From Blastococcus sp. Marseille-P5729 (GTDB lineage: Bacteria > Actinomycetota > Actinomycetes > Mycobacteriales > Antricoccaceae), in contig NZ_OMPO01000002.1 in the NCBI RefSeq assembly GCF_900292035.1, forward strand, positions 682,001 to 746,000: a DNA stretch of 64,000 bases, read 5' to 3'. Positions 51,978-60,568 of this stretch are shown piece after piece. The notes beneath the pieces are model-generated. The model was not told the DNA's origin and searched no databases. It saw only the letters and a program-made list of their open reading frames with translations. The translations under genes and the position numbers were made by a program. Each line of letters opens with the position of its first letter. The stretch's first letter is position 1.

Positions 51978-54900
51978 GTGAGCGCAACCGACACCCCCAC
52001 CGAGCTTGCCGGCCTGGCCGAGATCCCCGGCCCGAAGCAGCGCCCGATCATCGGCGCGCTGCCCGAGCTGCTGTCCGACGAGCGCCAGGTGAAGGTCATG
52101 GAGAACCTCGCCAAGGAGCACGGCCCGATCTTCAAGGTGGGGCTGGGCGGCCGCGAGATGGTCGTCGTCAACAGTCACGAGTACGTCGACCAGATCTGCT
52201 CCGACCCGCGTTTTCGCAAGGTGATCCACTCGGTGCTGCAGCCGATTCGCGCATTCGCCGGCGACGGGCTGTTCACGGCGTACAACTCCGAGCCGAACTG
52301 GGCAAAGGCGCACCGCCTGCTCATGCCGGCATTCGGGCCGATGGCGATCCGCGACTACTTCCCCCAGATGGTGGACATCGCCGATCAGATGTTCACCCGC
52401 TGGGAGCGCTTCGGCGACGATCACGTCATCGACGTCTCCAACGACATGACCCGGCTGACGCTCGACACCATCGCGCTGTGCGCCTTCGACTACCGCTTCA
52501 ACTCCTTCTACGCCGACGACCTGCATCCCTTCGTCGGTGCGATGGTCCGCTCGCTGGTGGAGGCCGGTGACCGGGCCCGCCGGCTGCCGCAGATCCAGCC
52601 GCTGCTGGTGCACAAGACCCGCCGGTGGGACGCCGACATCCGGTACATGAAGAAGATCACCCGCGAGATCGTCGCGGCCCGCAAGCAGATGCCCGCCGGC
52701 GAGGCACCCAACGACCTGCTGCAGCGGATGCTCACGGCGGTCGACCCGCTGACCGGCCAGAAGCTCTCCGCGGAGAACGTCGAGTACCAGCTGGTGACCT
52801 TCCTCATCGCGGGACACGAGACCACCAGCGGCCTGCTGTCCTTCGTGACCTACCAGCTGTTGGCCAACCGGCAGGTGCTCGCGAAGGCCCGGTCGCTGGT
52901 CGATGACGTGCTCGGCGACCGGATGCCGCGCTTCGAGGACCTCGCCGAGCTCGGCTATCTCAACCAGATCCTGCGCGAGACGCTGCGGCTGCACCCGACC
53001 GCCCCGGCGTTCGGCCTGAAGCCGTCGGAGGAGGTCGTGCTCTCGGATCGCTACCGGATCGAGAAGGGGCAGACCGTCATGGTCATCCTGCCCAACCTGC
53101 ACCGCGACCCCGAGGTGTGGCAGGAGCCGGACCGCTTCGATCCCGACCGCTTTGCGCCGGGCCGGCTCGAGCAGATCCCCGAGCACGCCTGGAAGCCCTT
53201 CGGGCACGGCGAGCGGGCATGCATCGGCCGCCCGTTCGCGCTGCAGGAGGCCACGCTCGTGCTGGCGATGATGCTGCAGCGCTTCGACTTCGAGTTCACC
53301 GGGCCGTACGAGTACGACTTCAAGGAGACCTTGACGATCAAGCCGGCCGACCTCAAGATCACCGCGCGGCAGCGCAAGGAGATCGACCGCTCGACGCTCG
53401 CGACGGCCACCAGCGGACCGGCGGCGGCGACGGCGTCCGGCAACGCGGACGGCACCCCGCTGCTGGTGCTCTACGGCTCGAACACCGGCAGCGCCGAGGG
53501 ATTCGCGCGCACGGTCGCCGGCGACGCCACCGACCGTGGCTGGCGGGCGACCGTCGCACCGCTCGACGAGTACACCAACCACCTGCCGGTCGACGGCGCC
53601 GTCCTTATCGTGACGGCGTCGTACAACGGCACTCCCCCGGACAATGCCGCCCAGTTCGTGGAGTGGGTCGAAGGTCTCGAGCCAGGTGCTCTGGACGGCG
53701 TCAAGTACGCAGTCATGGGCGTCGGCAGCCGCGACTGGGCAGCGACCTACCAGCGGATCCCGACGCTGATCGACCAGAAGATGGCAGACGCCGGCGCGGA
53801 GCGGCTGCGCGACCGCGGCGAGGCCGACGGCCAGTCAGACTTCTTTGGCGACTGGGAGCGCTGGTACCGGGACTTCTGGCCGGATCTCGAGGAGCGGTTG
53901 AAGGTCACCAGCAGCCAGGTCGCCGAGGGTCCGGCGTACGCCGTGACGGCGAGCGAGGAGGCCTCGCTGAACCCGATCGCCGTGAAGCTGCGGATGCAGC
54001 CGGCGACGGTGCTGGTCAACCGCGAGCTGGTGAACATGCGCGATGCGCACGGCCGTTCCAAGCGGCACCTGGAGATCGCGCTGCCGGACGGCGTGTCGTA
54101 CCGCACCGGCGACTACCTGTCGGTGCTCCCGCGGAACCACCCCGCGCTCATCGCCCGGGCATGCCGGGCAGTCGGTGTCGACCCGCAGAGCCACGTGACC
54201 CTCGGCTCGCGTCGCGACGCCTCGAACACCGCATTCCCGCTGGACAGGCCGATCCGGGTGGCCGAGCTGCTCGGCGAGTACGTCGATCTGACCCTGCCGG
54301 CCACCCGCGGCACGCTCAAGAAGCTCGCCGCGAAGTGCCCGTGCCCGCCCGAGCGCGAGCAGATCCAGGAGCTGATCGAGGACGACGCGAAGTACACCGA
54401 CGAGGTGCTCGCCAAGCACGTCGGCGTGGTCGACCTGCTGGAGATGTTCCCCTCGTGCGGCGTCGACCTGCCGCTGCTGCTGGACCTGCTGCGCCCGATG
54501 CGTGCCCGGCAGTACTCCATCTCTTCGAGCGCGATGGAGCAGCCGGACGTCGCCGCGCTCACGATCGCCGTCCTGGAGGCACCGGCCCGATCCGGCCTCG
54601 GGACCTATCACGGCACCGGCTCGTCGTTCATGCAGACGCTGCAGCCGGGCAGCTCGGTGCCGGCCTCGATCAGCAGCCCGCACGAGAACTTCCGGCTGCC
54701 CGAGGACAACCAGACCCCGCTGATCCTGATCGGCGCCGGCAGCGGCATGGCGCCGCTGCGGGGGTTCATCCGCGAGCGCGCCGTCCGCGCCCGGGGCGGG
54801 GAGACAGCGGGTGAGACGCTGCTGTTCTTCGGCTGCGATCACCCCGATGTGGACGACCTGTATGCCGAGGAGTACGTCGAGCTCGCCGGTGACGCGAACC

Positions 54901-55172
54901 TGACGACGCACAAGGCATACACCTTCGCCCCCGACGGCGAGATCATGTTCGTGCAGCACCGGCTGTGGGCCGAGCGCGACGCGGTCGCTCGCCTGCTGGC
55001 CGACGGCGCGAAGGTCATGGTCTGCGGTGATGGCGAGCGGATGGCGCCCGCCGTGCACGAGACGCTGGCCCGGATCCACGCGGAGTCCGCCGGCGGCTCG
55101 CTCGAGGAGTCGCTGGCCTGGCTGGAGCAGCAGCGCGAGAGCGGGGGGTACGCGACCGATGTCTTCTCCTAG
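51978..55172 (+). CDS. self-sufficient cytochrome P450-reductase fusion (CYP102 type)
   Basis: This 1064-residue fatty-acid hydroxylase has the plan of Bacillus P450 BM3. The P450 part (about 1-465) has the I-helix FLIAGHETTSGLL (near 277), ExxR in LRETLRLHP and the heme loop FGHGERACIGRPFA (Cys near 412). After a short linker comes an FMN flavodoxin domain (LVLYGSNTGSAEGFAR, near 494). An FAD/NADPH reductase follows with RQYSISSS (near 843), GAGSGMAPLRGF (near 919) and a C-terminal VCGDGERM. It should hydroxylate medium/long-chain fatty acids using NADPH and O2 in the cytoplasm. GTG 51978 has GAGGAG eight bases upstream. Its stop overlaps the TetR gene by 14 bp. Confidence 0.95.
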   Translation: MSATDTPTELAGLAEIPGPKQRPIIGALPELLSDERQVKVMENLAKEHGPIFKVGLGGREMVVVNSHEYVDQICSDPRFRKVIHSVLQPIRAFAGDGLFTAYNSEPNWAKAHRLLMPAFGPMAIRDYFPQMVDIADQMFTRWERFGDDHVIDVSNDMTRLTLDTIALCAFDYRFNSFYADDLHPFVGAMVRSLVEAGDRARRLPQIQPLLVHKTRRWDADIRYMKKITREIVAARKQMPAGEAPNDLLQRMLTAVDPLTGQKLSAENVEYQLVTFLIAGHETTSGLLSFVTYQLLANRQVLAKARSLVDDVLGDRMPRFEDLAELGYLNQILRETLRLHPTAPAFGLKPSEEVVLSDRYRIEKGQTVMVILPNLHRDPEVWQEPDRFDPDRFAPGRLEQIPEHAWKPFGHGERACIGRPFALQEATLVLAMMLQRFDFEFTGPYEYDFKETLTIKPADLKITARQRKEIDRSTLATATSGPAAATASGNADGTPLLVLYGSNTGSAEGFARTVAGDATDRGWRATVAPLDEYTNHLPVDGAVLIVTASYNGTPPDNAAQFVEWVEGLEPGALDGVKYAVMGVGSRDWAATYQRIPTLIDQKMADAGAERLRDRGEADGQSDFFGDWERWYRDFWPDLEERLKVTSSQVAEGPAYAVTASEEASLNPIAVKLRMQPATVLVNRELVNMRDAHGRSKRHLEIALPDGVSYRTGDYLSVLPRNHPALIARACRAVGVDPQSHVTLGSRRDASNTAFPLDRPIRVAELLGEYVDLTLPATRGTLKKLAAKCPCPPEREQIQELIEDDAKYTDEVLAKHVGVVDLLEMFPSCGVDLPLLLDLLRPMRARQYSISSSAMEQPDVAALTIAVLEAPARSGLGTYHGTGSSFMQTLQPGSSVPASISSPHENFRLPEDNQTPLILIGAGSGMAPLRGFIRERAVRARGGETAGETLLFFGCDHPDVDDLYAEEYVELAGDANLTTHKAYTFAPDGEIMFVQHRLWAERDAVARLLADGAKVMVCGDGERMAPAVHETLARIHAESAGGSLEESLAWLEQQRESGGYATDVFS

Positions 55173-55884
55173 GCCCGGTGCGGAGCAGGCCTCCGCGTCA
55201 GCGCAGGACGCCGCGCGGCAGGTCTCCGCGACAGCGCAGGGATCTGGGGCGGCGTCGTCCGCGGGCGAAGCCGCCGCGCGTGGCGGGCGGCGCCGGGCGC
55301 GCACCCGGCAGAAGCTGATCACCGCGGCGCGCGGATTCCTGCAGTCCCCCGACTACGCCGAGCGCTCGATCGCCGAGATCACCGACGCCGCTGATGTCGG
55401 GCTGGGCTCCTTCTACAACCACTTCGAGTCAAAGCAGGAGCTGTTCGCAGCCGCCGTCCACGAGGTGCTGGACGAGCACGGCACGCTGCTGGACGCGACC
55501 TCGCCGAGCGACCACCCGGACCCCGCCGAGCGGGTCGCGGTGGCCATTCGTTCCACGGCGCGGCTGGTGCTGACGAACCCGGAGATGGCGCAGATCCTCG
55601 CCACGCAGGGCATGTCGATCTTGGACTGCGACGAGGGCCTGATGCCCAGAGCCCGGCGAGTGCTGGCCGCCGGCGTCCGCTCGGGGCGCTTCACGGACGT
55701 CGACCCGGAGCTGCTGCTGGCGCCGATCATCGGATCGCTGCTGGCCGGGCTGCACCTGTGGATGCGCGACCCGGACTCGATCGCCGAGCAGTGGTGCGAC
55801 GATCTCGCCGAGCGGCTGCTGGTGATGTGCGGCATCCCCGCCTCCGAAGCCCACCGCCTCACCCACTCCCCGGACTACTCGTAG
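55159..55884 (+). CDS. TetR-family regulator of the P450 operon
   Basis: This 241-residue repressor has a ~45-residue disordered Ala/Arg-rich N-terminus and then the TetR helix-turn-helix: RRARTRQKLITAARGF, SIAEITDAADVGLGSFYNHFESKQELF. The C-terminal helical ligand domain follows. ATG 55159 lies inside the end of the P450 gene, so both proteins come from one message. This mirrors Bacillus BM3R1, a TetR repressor beside CYP102A1 that responds to fatty acids, and I infer the same role here. The palindrome at 51909 is the candidate operator. Its 3' end overlaps the convergent acyl-CoA synthetase gene by 10 bp. Confidence 0.9.
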   Translation: MSSPRPGAEQASASAQDAARQVSATAQGSGAASSAGEAAARGGRRRARTRQKLITAARGFLQSPDYAERSIAEITDAADVGLGSFYNHFESKQELFAAAVHEVLDEHGTLLDATSPSDHPDPAERVAVAIRSTARLVLTNPEMAQILATQGMSILDCDEGLMPRARRVLAAGVRSGRFTDVDPELLLAPIIGSLLAGLHLWMRDPDSIAEQWCDDLAERLLVMCGIPASEAHRLTHSPDYS

Positions 55885-57407
55885 GTGGCGCGGATCTGGT
55901 GCTTGCGCAGCTTGCCGGTCGGGGTCCGCGGCAGCTCGTCGACGAAGTCGATCGAGCGCGGGAGCTTGTACTTGGCGAGCTGGCCGCGCAGGTGGTCCAT
56001 CAGCTCCTCGCGGGTCGCATCGGTCGGCTCGACGCCGGGCGCGAGCTGGACGACGGCCTTGACCTCCTCGCCCATCTCTGGATGCGTCACACCGATGACG
56101 GCGACGTCGTGGACGGCGGGATGCATGGTCACTGCGTCCCCGACCTCCTGCGGGTAGATGTTGACGCCGCCGGAGATGATCACGAAGCTCTGCCGCTCGG
56201 CGAGGAACAGGAAGCCGTCCTCGTCGACGTAACCGAGGTCGCCGATCGCGGTCCAGTTGTCGTGCTCGGGATGCCGTGAGGCCTTGGTCTTCTCCGGGTC
56301 CCCGTAGTACTCGAACGGCTTGGTGGTGACCTGCTCGAAGTAGATCTTGCCGACCTGGCCGGCGGGTAGCTCGCGGCCGGCGTCGTCGCAGACGTGAACC
56401 GCCCCGACCGCGGGCTTGCCCACGGAGCCGGGCTTTGCCAGCCACTGCTCGCTGTTGATCAACGCCGAGCCGTTGGACTCCGAGCCCGCGTAGTACTCCC
56501 AGATCACCGGGCCCCACCAGTCGATCATCGCGCGCTTGACGTCGACCGGGCAGGGCGCGGCGGCGTGGATGGCGCACTCCATCGACGAGACGTCGTACTT
56601 CGAGCGGACGTCGTCATCCAGCTTGAGCATGCGCACGAACATCGTCGGAACCCACTGGCTGTGGGTGATCCGGTGTTTCTCGATCAGCGCGAGCGCCTCT
56701 TCGGCGTCGAAGCGCGGCATGGCGTAGACGGTGCCGCCGTTGACCTGGATCTGCGTGCTGTAGCGCAGCGGTGCAGCGTGGTAGAGCGGCGCGGGCGAGA
56801 GATAGCGGGTGTGCTCGTCGAAGCCGTAGATCGGTGCGACGTTGCGCAGGGCGGCGTCGCCGTCCTCCCGGTAGGAGATGTCGGCCAACGCCAGTCGCAC
56901 GCCCTTGGGGCGCCCAGTGGTACCGGACGAGTAGAGCATCGTGCGGCCGGCACGGTCGTCCTCGGGAGGGTTGTTCTCGGTCGCCGCGATGACGTCGTGC
57001 AGGTCCTCGAAGCTTTCGATGCTTCCCTTGTACGCCAGGCACTTCTCGACCCTCGGCGCCTCCGCGAGAGCCGCCTTCGCGAGGTCGGCGAGGTCGGCCG
57101 AGGCGATCAGCACCTTGGCCTTGCAGTCACTGAGGATGTACGAGACCTCCGCCGGCAGCAGGTGAAAGTTGATCGCGGTCAGGTAGAGGCCCGAGCGGAC
57201 GGCGGCCCAGTACGCGACGAAGTGCTCGACCGAGTTAGTGGCCAGCAACGCGACCGCGTCACCGCGGCGCAGCCCCTGCGCGTGCAGCCACGTCGCGAGG
57301 CGGGCCGACTGCTCCTCGAGCTGGCCGTAGGACAGCTGCTCACCGGGGTCGGTCAGGACGATCGCCGGCTTGTCGGGGTCGATCGCTGCCCACTTGCCTG
57401 GGTACAT
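55875..57407 (-). CDS. fatty acyl-CoA synthetase (AMP-forming, FadD type)
   Basis: This 510-residue ANL-superfamily ligase has the P-loop MLYSSGTTGRPKGVRL, the YYAGSESNG motif and the GDLGYVDEDGFLFLAERQSFVIISGGVNIYPQEV hinge/adenylation block. The catalytic Lys is in PRTPTGKLRKHQI. It activates a carboxylic acid with ATP and CoA. The closest pattern I recall is mycobacterial FadD4-like enzymes, but chain length cannot be told. ATG 57407 starts MYPGKWAAIDPDKPAIV. It forms a minus-strand run with the F420-type and acyl-CoA dehydrogenase genes, converging on the P450-TetR unit. Confidence 0.92.
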   Translation of the reverse strand: MYPGKWAAIDPDKPAIVLTDPGEQLSYGQLEEQSARLATWLHAQGLRRGDAVALLATNSVEHFVAYWAAVRSGLYLTAINFHLLPAEVSYILSDCKAKVLIASADLADLAKAALAEAPRVEKCLAYKGSIESFEDLHDVIAATENNPPEDDRAGRTMLYSSGTTGRPKGVRLALADISYREDGDAALRNVAPIYGFDEHTRYLSPAPLYHAAPLRYSTQIQVNGGTVYAMPRFDAEEALALIEKHRITHSQWVPTMFVRMLKLDDDVRSKYDVSSMECAIHAAAPCPVDVKRAMIDWWGPVIWEYYAGSESNGSALINSEQWLAKPGSVGKPAVGAVHVCDDAGRELPAGQVGKIYFEQVTTKPFEYYGDPEKTKASRHPEHDNWTAIGDLGYVDEDGFLFLAERQSFVIISGGVNIYPQEVGDAVTMHPAVHDVAVIGVTHPEMGEEVKAVVQLAPGVEPTDATREELMDHLRGQLAKYKLPRSIDFVDELPRTPTGKLRKHQIRATYE

Positions 57408-57424
57408 CTAGCACCTCGCAGACT

Positions 57425-58366
57425 TTACTTAGCAGGGTTAACTACCTGCACTACATCAGACGCGATGAGAGCCAGATGGTCAAGGTCCGACAGATCCAGG
57501 ATCTGCAGGTACAGCCGCTGCGCGCCGATCTCCTGGATCCGGCCGATCTTGTCGATCACCTCGGACGGCGTGCCCGCCAGGCCGTTCTCGCGCAGCTCGT
57601 CGACCTCGCGCCCGATCGCCGCGGCCCGGCGGGCGATCTCCGCCTCGTCGCGACCCACGCAGGCGACCATCCCGGCCGACAGGGTGATCGAGGACCGGTC
57701 CCGCCCGATTGCGTCGCACGCCGCGCCGACGCGGTCGAACTGGGTCTTGATGTCGTCGATCGGTGCGAACACGCGGTTGAACTCCGCGGCGTACTGCGCG
57801 GCCAGTCGCGGCGTCCGCTTCGGCCCGCCGCCGCCGACGATCAGCGGTACGCCGCCGTCTTGCACAGGCCTCGGCAGCGCCGGCGAGTCGGTGAGCGTGA
57901 AGTGGTCGCCGTCGTACGAGAAGCGACCGCCCTCCGGCGTCCCCCACAGACCGGTCAGGATCGCCAGCTGCTCCTCGAGGATCTCGAAGCGCTCGCCGAG
58001 CGCCGGGAACGGGATGCCGTAGGCCTGGTGCTCTGCCTCGTACCAGCCCGTGCCAAGGCCCAGCTCGAGCCGCCCACCAGACATCTGGTCGATCTGCGCG
58101 GCGCTGATGGCGAGGACGCCGGGGTATCGGAAGGTCGCCGAGCACACGAGCGTGCCGAGACGGATCCGCGACGTCTCGCGGGCGAGGGCGGCGAGGGTGA
58201 TCAGCGCATCGGTCGGGCCGGGCCGCCCGTCGGTGTCGCCCATCGCGAGGTAGTGGTCGGAGCGGAAGAAGGCGTCGAAGCCGAGGTCCTCGGTGGCGCG
58301 TGCGACCGCGAGCAGATCGTCGTAGGTCGCACCCTGCTGAGGCTCGGTGAAGATCCGGAAGTCCAT
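57425..58366 (-). CDS. F420-dependent luciferase-family oxidoreductase (TIGR03560 type)
   Basis: This 313-residue TIM-barrel protein has an N-terminal MDFRIFTEPQQGATYDDLLAVARATEDLGFDAFFRSDHYL, RLGTLVCSATFRYPGVLA and GRLELGLGTGWYEAEHQAYGIPFP, the usual marks of LLM-class enzymes that use coenzyme F420. The PLIVGGGGPKRTPRLAA strand binds the cofactor phosphate. It probably carries out a hydride transfer on an unknown, perhaps lipid-like, substrate given its neighbours. It lies 17 bp upstream of the acyl-CoA synthetase gene and 25 bp downstream of the acyl-CoA dehydrogenase gene. Confidence 0.88.
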   Translation of the reverse strand: MDFRIFTEPQQGATYDDLLAVARATEDLGFDAFFRSDHYLAMGDTDGRPGPTDALITLAALARETSRIRLGTLVCSATFRYPGVLAISAAQIDQMSGGRLELGLGTGWYEAEHQAYGIPFPALGERFEILEEQLAILTGLWGTPEGGRFSYDGDHFTLTDSPALPRPVQDGGVPLIVGGGGPKRTPRLAAQYAAEFNRVFAPIDDIKTQFDRVGAACDAIGRDRSSITLSAGMVACVGRDEAEIARRAAAIGREVDELRENGLAGTPSEVIDKIGRIQEIGAQRLYLQILDLSDLDHLALIASDVVQVVNPAK

Positions 58367-58391
58367 GCGCCCATGCTATTGGCGCATGGGT

Positions 58392-59519
58392 CTACCGGCG
58401 GATCTGGGACTGGTCGATGACGTACTCGCCCCACTTGAGGGCGCTGACCAGGGAGGTTCCGTGGCCGGTGGCCAGCATCTGCAGGTCGTTGCGCAGCCGG
58501 ATCACCTCACTGCCGTCCACGAGCCCTTCGGCCGCGCACAGTTCGACGGCCTCGTTGCAGACCTTGGAGCACACGTCCGTCGCGTGCGACTTGGCACCGG
58601 CCGCGAGTGCCTCGACGCCGGGCTGCTGCATGTCGATGAACTTCAGCGCGTGGTAGGCGAATACCCGGGCGGCCTCGACCGAAGCGCTCATACGGCCGAT
58701 CTCGGCGCGGATGACGTCGGTCTCGGTCACCACAGTGCCACGGATCCGCCTGGTCGAGAGCTGCTTGACTGCGGAGTGGATGGCGCGCTGTGCGACCGAC
58801 GTGGCCTGGATGGCGGTGAGCGCGCGGTCGGTGGCGACCATCAGCGCGATCGCGTCGTCGTCGATGTCGCGCAGGATGTCGTCCTCGGCGATCGGGGTGT
58901 TCATGAACTGCAGCAGCCCGAAGGTCAAAAAGCGCAGCCCGGACGTCGGGATCTGCTGGCGGCGTACCGACTCGTGGTTCAGGTCCGCCACCACGCGTAT
59001 CGGCTCACCCTCGGGCCCTTTGGCCAGCACGATCGCGACATCGGCGGTCATCGTGTGCACGGCCCATAGCTTCTGGCCGGTGAGCGCGTACCCGTCGTCC
59101 CTCGTCTCGACCCGCGTGTGCAGGTGCTCGAGGTCGGAGCCACCGGAAGGCTCGGTGACCGCGATGGTGCCGATGGCCTTGCCCTCGAGCAGCGGGCCGA
59201 GCCACTTCTCCTTCAGGGACGACGATCCCGCCAGCGCGATCTCTCGCTGCACGTTGTGGTTGGACAGGTAGGGCGCGGCCTCGGCAACGCCCTCCAGCAA
59301 GGCACCGAACTCCTCACCGGACATCTCCGAGCCCCCATCGGCCTTGGCGACCAGGCCCCCGAGGTAACCGGTAGGCGCCAGCGAGGCGAAGATGCTGTGC
59401 AGCTCGTCGGCAGGTATGGGCTTGGACAGGTCCGCAGCGTGGAATGCCGACTTGGCGAGCGCCGCACCGACGGCATGAAGCTCGGCGAGATGAGGGTCTG
59501 CGAAGTACTGCGTGTCCAT
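58392..59519 (-). CDS. acyl-CoA dehydrogenase
   Basis: This 375-residue flavoenzyme has IAVTEPSGGSDLEHLHTRVETRDDGYALTGQKLWAVHTMTADVAIVLAKG, which is the FAD-binding block (ITEPxAGSD-like and the G-x-K-xx-xx-x pattern), and the C-terminal helical bundle ending with DLQMLATGHGTSLVSALKWGEYVI. The N-terminal third is less typical. Expected activity is alpha,beta-dehydrogenation of an acyl-CoA. The catalytic Glu is not obvious, so a divergent substrate (branched, cyclic or sterol side chain) is possible. ATG 59519 is the first gene of a three-gene minus-strand run; the cyclase gene is divergent. Confidence 0.88.
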   Translation of the reverse strand: MDTQYFADPHLAELHAVGAALAKSAFHAADLSKPIPADELHSIFASLAPTGYLGGLVAKADGGSEMSGEEFGALLEGVAEAAPYLSNHNVQREIALAGSSSLKEKWLGPLLEGKAIGTIAVTEPSGGSDLEHLHTRVETRDDGYALTGQKLWAVHTMTADVAIVLAKGPEGEPIRVVADLNHESVRRQQIPTSGLRFLTFGLLQFMNTPIAEDDILRDIDDDAIALMVATDRALTAIQATSVAQRAIHSAVKQLSTRRIRGTVVTETDVIRAEIGRMSASVEAARVFAYHALKFIDMQQPGVEALAAGAKSHATDVCSKVCNEAVELCAAEGLVDGSEVIRLRNDLQMLATGHGTSLVSALKWGEYVIDQSQIRR

Positions 59520-59607
59520 GTCGATCCCAACCTGGAGAAGAAGGCTTCACCTCGCAGTATTCCATCGTCGGTTCCCGGCGGGCGCCCGCGGCGGGTAAGT
59601 TGCCCGC

Positions 59608-60564
59608 ATGAGCGAGCTTCCGAAGTATGACGACCTGCCCGAGGGCCCGCACGGCGGCCGGTTGGCCTGGCACCTGTTCGGCGAGGACGACGACCTGGGC
59701 TTGGTGAACCTGCTGACTCCCGAGCGCGTGTCCGAGGCGACCAAGCTGGTACGCCGCGGCGTGTCCTTCCCGCTGGATCACGCGCACGCCTACTACGACC
59801 CGGCCCCGAACATCAAGCGCGGCAACCCGACCCACAACCTGTTGGTGGCGCGCGAAGGGCTGTCGCTCGACGACTACTACGACGACTTCTTCCCGCAGGG
59901 CGGCAGCCAATGGGACTCGCTCGCCCACGTGGGCTATGCGCCCGGCCTGTACTACAACGGCACCACGCTCGAGCAGGTCAAGGCCGGCGAGCGGAACACG
60001 ATCATCGGGTGGGCGCGCCACGGCATCGCCGGTCGTGCCGTCGTCTTGGACATCCCCGCGACCATGCAGCGGCTCGGGCGCGACTACGACCCGGGCACCG
60101 ATAGCAGGCTCACTGTCGACGACCTACGCGCCGCCGCCGAGCATTCCGGCATCGAGCATCGCCCCGGGGACCTCGTCGTTCTCTACACCGGCTTCGAGCA
60201 GTGGTACGCCGGGACCGGCCGCGACATCCGCGAGGGCCTGCCGCACGACCTCGCCTCACCCGGCATCGAGGCCACCGAGGAGATGGCCCGGTACCTGTGG
60301 GACATCCACTGCACGGCGATCGTGTCCGACAACTACTCCGTCGAGGCCTGGCCGGCGACCTTCGAGGACGGCACCGCGCCCTTCGGCTTCCTGCACCAGA
60401 TGCTCATCGGCAGCTTCGGCATGGCCCTCGGCGAGCTGTGGCACCTCTCGGACCTCGTCGAGGACTGCCGCGAGACCGGAGTCTACGAGGGCATGCTGGT
60501 CAGCACCCCGATGATGGCGCCGAAGGGCATCGGATCCACCGCGAACGCCGTCGTCCTGAAGTAG
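59608..60564 (+). CDS. cyclase-family (kynurenine-formamidase-like) metal hydrolase
   Basis: This 318-residue protein of the cyclase family (PF04199) has the metal-site region FPQGGSQWDSLAHVGYAPG, replacing the textbook HxGTHxDxPxH motif with QWDSLAH as in many actinobacterial members. FPLDHAHAYYDPAPN lies upstream and VVLYTGFEQW, CTAIVSDNYSVEAWP and FLHQMLIGSFGMALGELWHL downstream. It hydrolyses an amide or lactone bond; the substrate is unknown. ATG 59608 begins MSELPKYDDLPEGPHGGRLAW. It is divergent from the acyl-CoA dehydrogenase gene with an 88-bp shared promoter region. Confidence 0.88.
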   Translation: MSELPKYDDLPEGPHGGRLAWHLFGEDDDLGLVNLLTPERVSEATKLVRRGVSFPLDHAHAYYDPAPNIKRGNPTHNLLVAREGLSLDDYYDDFFPQGGSQWDSLAHVGYAPGLYYNGTTLEQVKAGERNTIIGWARHGIAGRAVVLDIPATMQRLGRDYDPGTDSRLTVDDLRAAAEHSGIEHRPGDLVVLYTGFEQWYAGTGRDIREGLPHDLASPGIEATEEMARYLWDIHCTAIVSDNYSVEAWPATFEDGTAPFGFLHQMLIGSFGMALGELWHLSDLVEDCRETGVYEGMLVSTPMMAPKGIGSTANAVVLK

Positions 60565-60568
60565 CCGG

